DNA of 31,042 nucleotides, taken from assembly GCA_045577495.1 (NCBI GenBank), contig JAZNIK010000003.1, forward strand, positions 1-31,042. Reading direction: 5' to 3'. The DNA comes from UMGS1279 sp045577495 (GTDB taxonomy: Bacteria; Bacillota; Clostridia; Oscillospirales; Acutalibacteraceae). This document shows positions 28,716 to 31,042 of the stretch, in pieces; the stretch's first letter is position 1, and every line of letters begins with the position of its first letter. A program made the translations under genes and the position numbers. The notes beneath the pieces are model-generated. The model worked only from the letters and a program-made list of their open reading frames with translations. It made no database searches and had not been told where the DNA came from.

Positions 28716-29393
28716 ATGTCCATATATGCAATTTCGGATTTGCATTTATCCTTGTCAACCGATAAACCTATGACGGTCTTTCAGGGATGGGAAAATTATG
28801 TTGAAAGAATAAAGGCAAATTGGCAAAGAATTGTAAAAACCTCCGACACTGTGATTTTGCCGGGTGATTTTTCGTGGGCATTAAAACTTGCCGACACTTA
28901 TAATGATTTTAAATTTTTAAATGAACTCCTAGGTAAAAAAATTCTGCTTAAAGGCAACCACGACTTATGGTGGAGTACCGTAAAAAAGGTAAATGAATTT
29001 TTAAAAGAAAATGAATTCGATAGTATAAGTCTGCTTTTCAATAATGCAATACAGGTTGAAGGAAGGGTAATTTGCGGAACAAGAGGTTGGTTTTACGATG
29101 AGGCAGCAGATAGCAAAATAAGAAAAAGAGAGGTCGGCAGACTTCGGTTGTCTTTAGAGGCGGCAGAAAAACTGGAGGGTGAAAAAATAGTTTTTTTGCA
29201 TTATCCTCCAGTTTATGCAGAGTATGTTTGTGATGACATTTTAGAGGTATTAAAGCAGTATAATATCAAAACTGTTTATCACGGGCATATACACGGCTCG
29301 GGATATAATAACGCTGTTTCGGAATATGACGGTATAAAATTCAAATTAATTTCGGCTGATTGCATAGATTTTACCCCGATTTTACTGCTTTGA
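28716..29393 (+). CDS. Calcineurin-like metallophosphoesterase
   Basis: This 225-residue protein has all core motifs of the calcineurin-like metallophosphoesterase fold: DLH at residues 8-10, GDFSW at 50-54, GNHD at 80-83, LHYPP and GHIHG in the C-terminal half. It resembles the COG1768 group of predicted phosphohydrolases common in Firmicutes. The dinuclear metal site should be intact. No signal or membrane segment is visible, so it is likely cytoplasmic. The ATG has AGGTAGGTG upstream. It is separated by about 110 AT-rich bases from trigger factor, which has its own promoter. Substrate unknown: a phosphodiesterase or phosphatase acting on nucleotides or phosphoproteins is possible. Confidence 0.9.
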   Translation: MSIYAISDLHLSLSTDKPMTVFQGWENYVERIKANWQRIVKTSDTVILPGDFSWALKLADTYNDFKFLNELLGKKILLKGNHDLWWSTVKKVNEFLKENEFDSISLLFNNAIQVEGRVICGTRGWFYDEAADSKIRKREVGRLRLSLEAAEKLEGEKIVFLHYPPVYAEYVCDDILEVLKQYNIKTVYHGHIHGSGYNNAVSEYDGIKFKLISADCIDFTPILLL

Positions 29394-29445
29394 ATGAAAA
29401 AAACATAAAAAAATTATTTTTTGCAAAAAAAATTATAAAATTTAG

Positions 29446-29474
29446 TAGAAAAAAATTGTTTAATATGGTATAGT
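29446..29474 (+). promoter_or_regulatory. Promoter of trigger factor
   Basis: TAGAAA (29446-29451) and TATAGT (29469-29474) are 17 bases apart with a TGG extended -10. The start codon is 32 bases downstream. Confidence 0.55.
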
Positions 29475-29506
29475 ATCATTTGAACAATTATGTGGAGGTT
29501 AACACA

Positions 29507-30961
29507 ATGAGTTTAAAAGCATCTAACAAGGTTGATACCAATAGGTATGAGGTTGAAATCGTTATCGACGGTGAAACCTTTAGAGGAGCAATCCAAAAAG
29601 TTTATAATAGGGATAAGAAAAAAATCAATGTTCCCGGTTTCCGTAAGGGCAAGGCTCCTATGGGCATTATCGAAAAATATTATGGTGAGGGTGTATTTTT
29701 TGAAGATGCACTTAACCTTTTATACTCCGACGCTATTGATGAGGCAGCAGAGGCAGCGGGTCTTACCATCATAGAGGATGAAATGAAATTTGACCTTGTT
29801 TCAATCAGCAAGGAAGATGGCGTTGATTTTAAAGTAACATTCACAACCAAGCCAGAGGTTGAGGTTGCAGAATATAAAGGTCTTGCAGCAGAAAAACTCA
29901 TCTGCGAGGTTACCGATGATGAGGTAAAGGATGAACTTAATCGTTTGGCAGACCGTAACTCAAGAATGGTTGAGGTTACCGACCGCGCTGCAGAAATGGG
30001 CGATACAACTGTTATCGACTTTGAGGGCTTTGTTGGCGAAACCGCATTTGATGGCGGTAAAGGTGAGGGTTATTCCTTGGCTCTTGGTTCAGGTCAGTTT
30101 ATTCCTGGCTTTGAGGAGCAGATTGTTGGCCATAACGCAGGCGATGAGTTTGATGTTAATGTAACATTCCCTAAAGAGTATGGCGCAGAGGAACTTGCAG
30201 GTAAGGATGCAACCTTTAAGGTAAAACTTCACGAGATTAAGAAAAAAGAGCTTCCCGAGCTTGATGATGAGTTTGCAAAGGATGTAAGCGAGTTTGATAC
30301 TTTGGACGAGCTTAAAGCAGATATCAAGGCAAAAACCTTAGAGCGTAAAACAAAGTCTGCTGATGATGCAGTTGAAAATCAACTTATCGATAAGCTTATC
30401 GAAGGTCTTAAGGGCGAAATTCCTGAGGCTATGTACCGCGCACGTGTTGAGCAAAGTGTTAAGGATTTTGACTATCGTTTGCAAATGCAGGGTATGAATC
30501 TTGAAACCTATATGCAGTATACAGGCGGAAATCTTGATGTATTAAAAGAAAACTTCCGTCCTCAAGCAGAGCGTCAGGTAAAGGTTCGCCTTGCTTTAGA
30601 GAAAATTGTTGAGCTCGAGAAGATTGAGCCCACCGCAGAAGAACTTGATAAAGAATATAGCGTAATGGCAGAAACCTATTCAATGCCTGTTGAGCAGATT
30701 AAAGCCGCAGTTCCTGAAAAGGATATCGCTGCTGATATCGCTGTTCAAAAGGCTATGGCAGTTGTTAAAGATAATGCTAAGATTACCGAGGTTAAAGAGT
30801 ACACTAAAAAGGAAGATGAGAAAAAGCCTGCAGCTAAAAAACCTGCTGCTAAAAAATCTACTTCCACAAAGTCTACCACAACCAAAAAGACTACTACCAC
30901 CACCACAAAGAAAACTACTACTGCTAAAAAGACCCAAAAAGCAGAGGAAAAAGCTGAATAA
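29507..30961 (+). CDS. tig: Trigger factor (ribosome-associated chaperone and prolyl isomerase) with basic tail
   Basis: Trigger factor binds ribosomal protein L23 at the exit tunnel and shields nascent chains. The 484 residues include the ribosome-binding domain (1-130) with GFRKGKAP at 44-51, the FKBP-type PPIase domain (about 150-240) containing IDFEGFVGE and FIPGFEEQIVGHNAGDE, and the C-terminal helical chaperone arms (240-425). A Lys/Thr/Ala-rich tail of about 50 residues follows, with repeats such as KKPAAKK and TTKKTTT. It is absent from E. coli (432 residues) and B. subtilis (424) and may bind rRNA or nucleic acid. The ATG at 29507 follows GTGGAGG; an earlier TTG at 29480 was rejected. 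It has its own promoter. In Firmicutes tig often precedes clpP/clpX, which would lie beyond the window. Confidence 0.95.
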   Translation: MSLKASNKVDTNRYEVEIVIDGETFRGAIQKVYNRDKKKINVPGFRKGKAPMGIIEKYYGEGVFFEDALNLLYSDAIDEAAEAAGLTIIEDEMKFDLVSISKEDGVDFKVTFTTKPEVEVAEYKGLAAEKLICEVTDDEVKDELNRLADRNSRMVEVTDRAAEMGDTTVIDFEGFVGETAFDGGKGEGYSLALGSGQFIPGFEEQIVGHNAGDEFDVNVTFPKEYGAEELAGKDATFKVKLHEIKKKELPELDDEFAKDVSEFDTLDELKADIKAKTLERKTKSADDAVENQLIDKLIEGLKGEIPEAMYRARVEQSVKDFDYRLQMQGMNLETYMQYTGGNLDVLKENFRPQAERQVKVRLALEKIVELEKIEPTAEELDKEYSVMAETYSMPVEQIKAAVPEKDIAADIAVQKAMAVVKDNAKITEVKEYTKKEDEKKPAAKKPAAKKSTSTKSTTTKKTTTTTTKKTTTAKKTQKAEEKAE

Positions 30962-31008
30962 TAGCATCTTAATGTTAAAGTCAGCATAAAAATTGTTTAA
31001 AGAGTAAT

Positions 31009-31042
31009 AATACAGCCAATACTTGCATTGTCTGTATTGGTT
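31009..31042 (+). terminator. Probable terminator of trigger factor, cut by the window edge
   Basis: AATACAG (31009-31015) with CTGTATT (31032-31038), plus inner CAAT/ATTG across one mismatch, forms a hairpin with an ACTTGC loop. The T tract, if present, lies beyond the edge (GGTT is visible). Confidence 0.5.

Noticed and set aside
1..31042. Prophage, integrative element or defence island
   Set aside because: No integrase, transposase, terminase, toxin-antitoxin, restriction or CRISPR-associated gene was found, and base composition and codon style look even across the window.

Overview
This window reads as ordinary chromosome of a low-GC Gram-positive anaerobe. It most resembles a Clostridia member, probably Oscillospirales/Ruminococcaceae-like. 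That placement is an inference from gene content (DUF6062, DUF1540, YfcC, a G5-M23 peptidase, a Firmicutes-type rplS-lepB-rbgA-rnhB-yraN cluster) and from AT-rich intergenic DNA, AGGAG-type ribosome sites and sigma-A-like promoters. No tRNA, rRNA, CRISPR, transposase or phage gene was seen, and no intergenic gap exceeds about 260 bases.

Layout. Bases 1-4596 hold a left-cut secreted SH3b protein, an HtrA-type serine protease, a short DtxR-type metal regulator (the only + gene here), class II fructose-bisphosphate aldolase and an 8-oxoguanine glycosylase. From 4683 to 7470 come a duplicated Cys/His protein (DUF6062), a cluster of DnaA boxes before a small tail-anchored protein, and a G5-M23 murein peptidase. 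A small anchored minus-strand protein follows. From 8037 to 11597 lie a class A penicillin-binding protein and the AzlCD branched-chain amino acid exporter. From 11726 to 16040, minus strand, lie a PutP sodium/proline symporter and a three-gene operon: a COG0523 metallochaperone GTPase with a His/Cys repeat, a second degenerate COG0523 GTPase fused to a YcgQ-like domain, and a TetR regulator.

From 16211 to 20232 a VTT-acyltransferase-zinc-ribbon fusion overlaps a YfcC carrier gene and is followed by a membrane-tethered XRE regulator. From 20425 to 22803 a tight GT8 / PlsC-like / CrtO-like cassette has its own promoter. From 22983 the housekeeping set rplS (with a structured L19-type leader), lepB, rbgA, rnhB, yraN and an M19 dipeptidase runs on, followed by thrC, a tiny DUF1540 gene on the minus strand, a metallophosphoesterase and trigger factor with a Lys/Thr/Ala tail.

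The themes are envelope construction and quality control (PBP, M23, HtrA, signal peptidase, acyltransferases), metal handling (DtxR, the two COG0523 proteins, DUF1540), ribosome and protein biogenesis (L19, RbgA, trigger factor) and amino acid transport or synthesis (AzlCD, PutP, ThrC). I see no clear new defence or mobile system. The most unusual items are the COG0523/YcgQ-like/TetR operon, the DnaA-box cluster, the acyltransferase fusion and the GT8-acyltransferase cassette.
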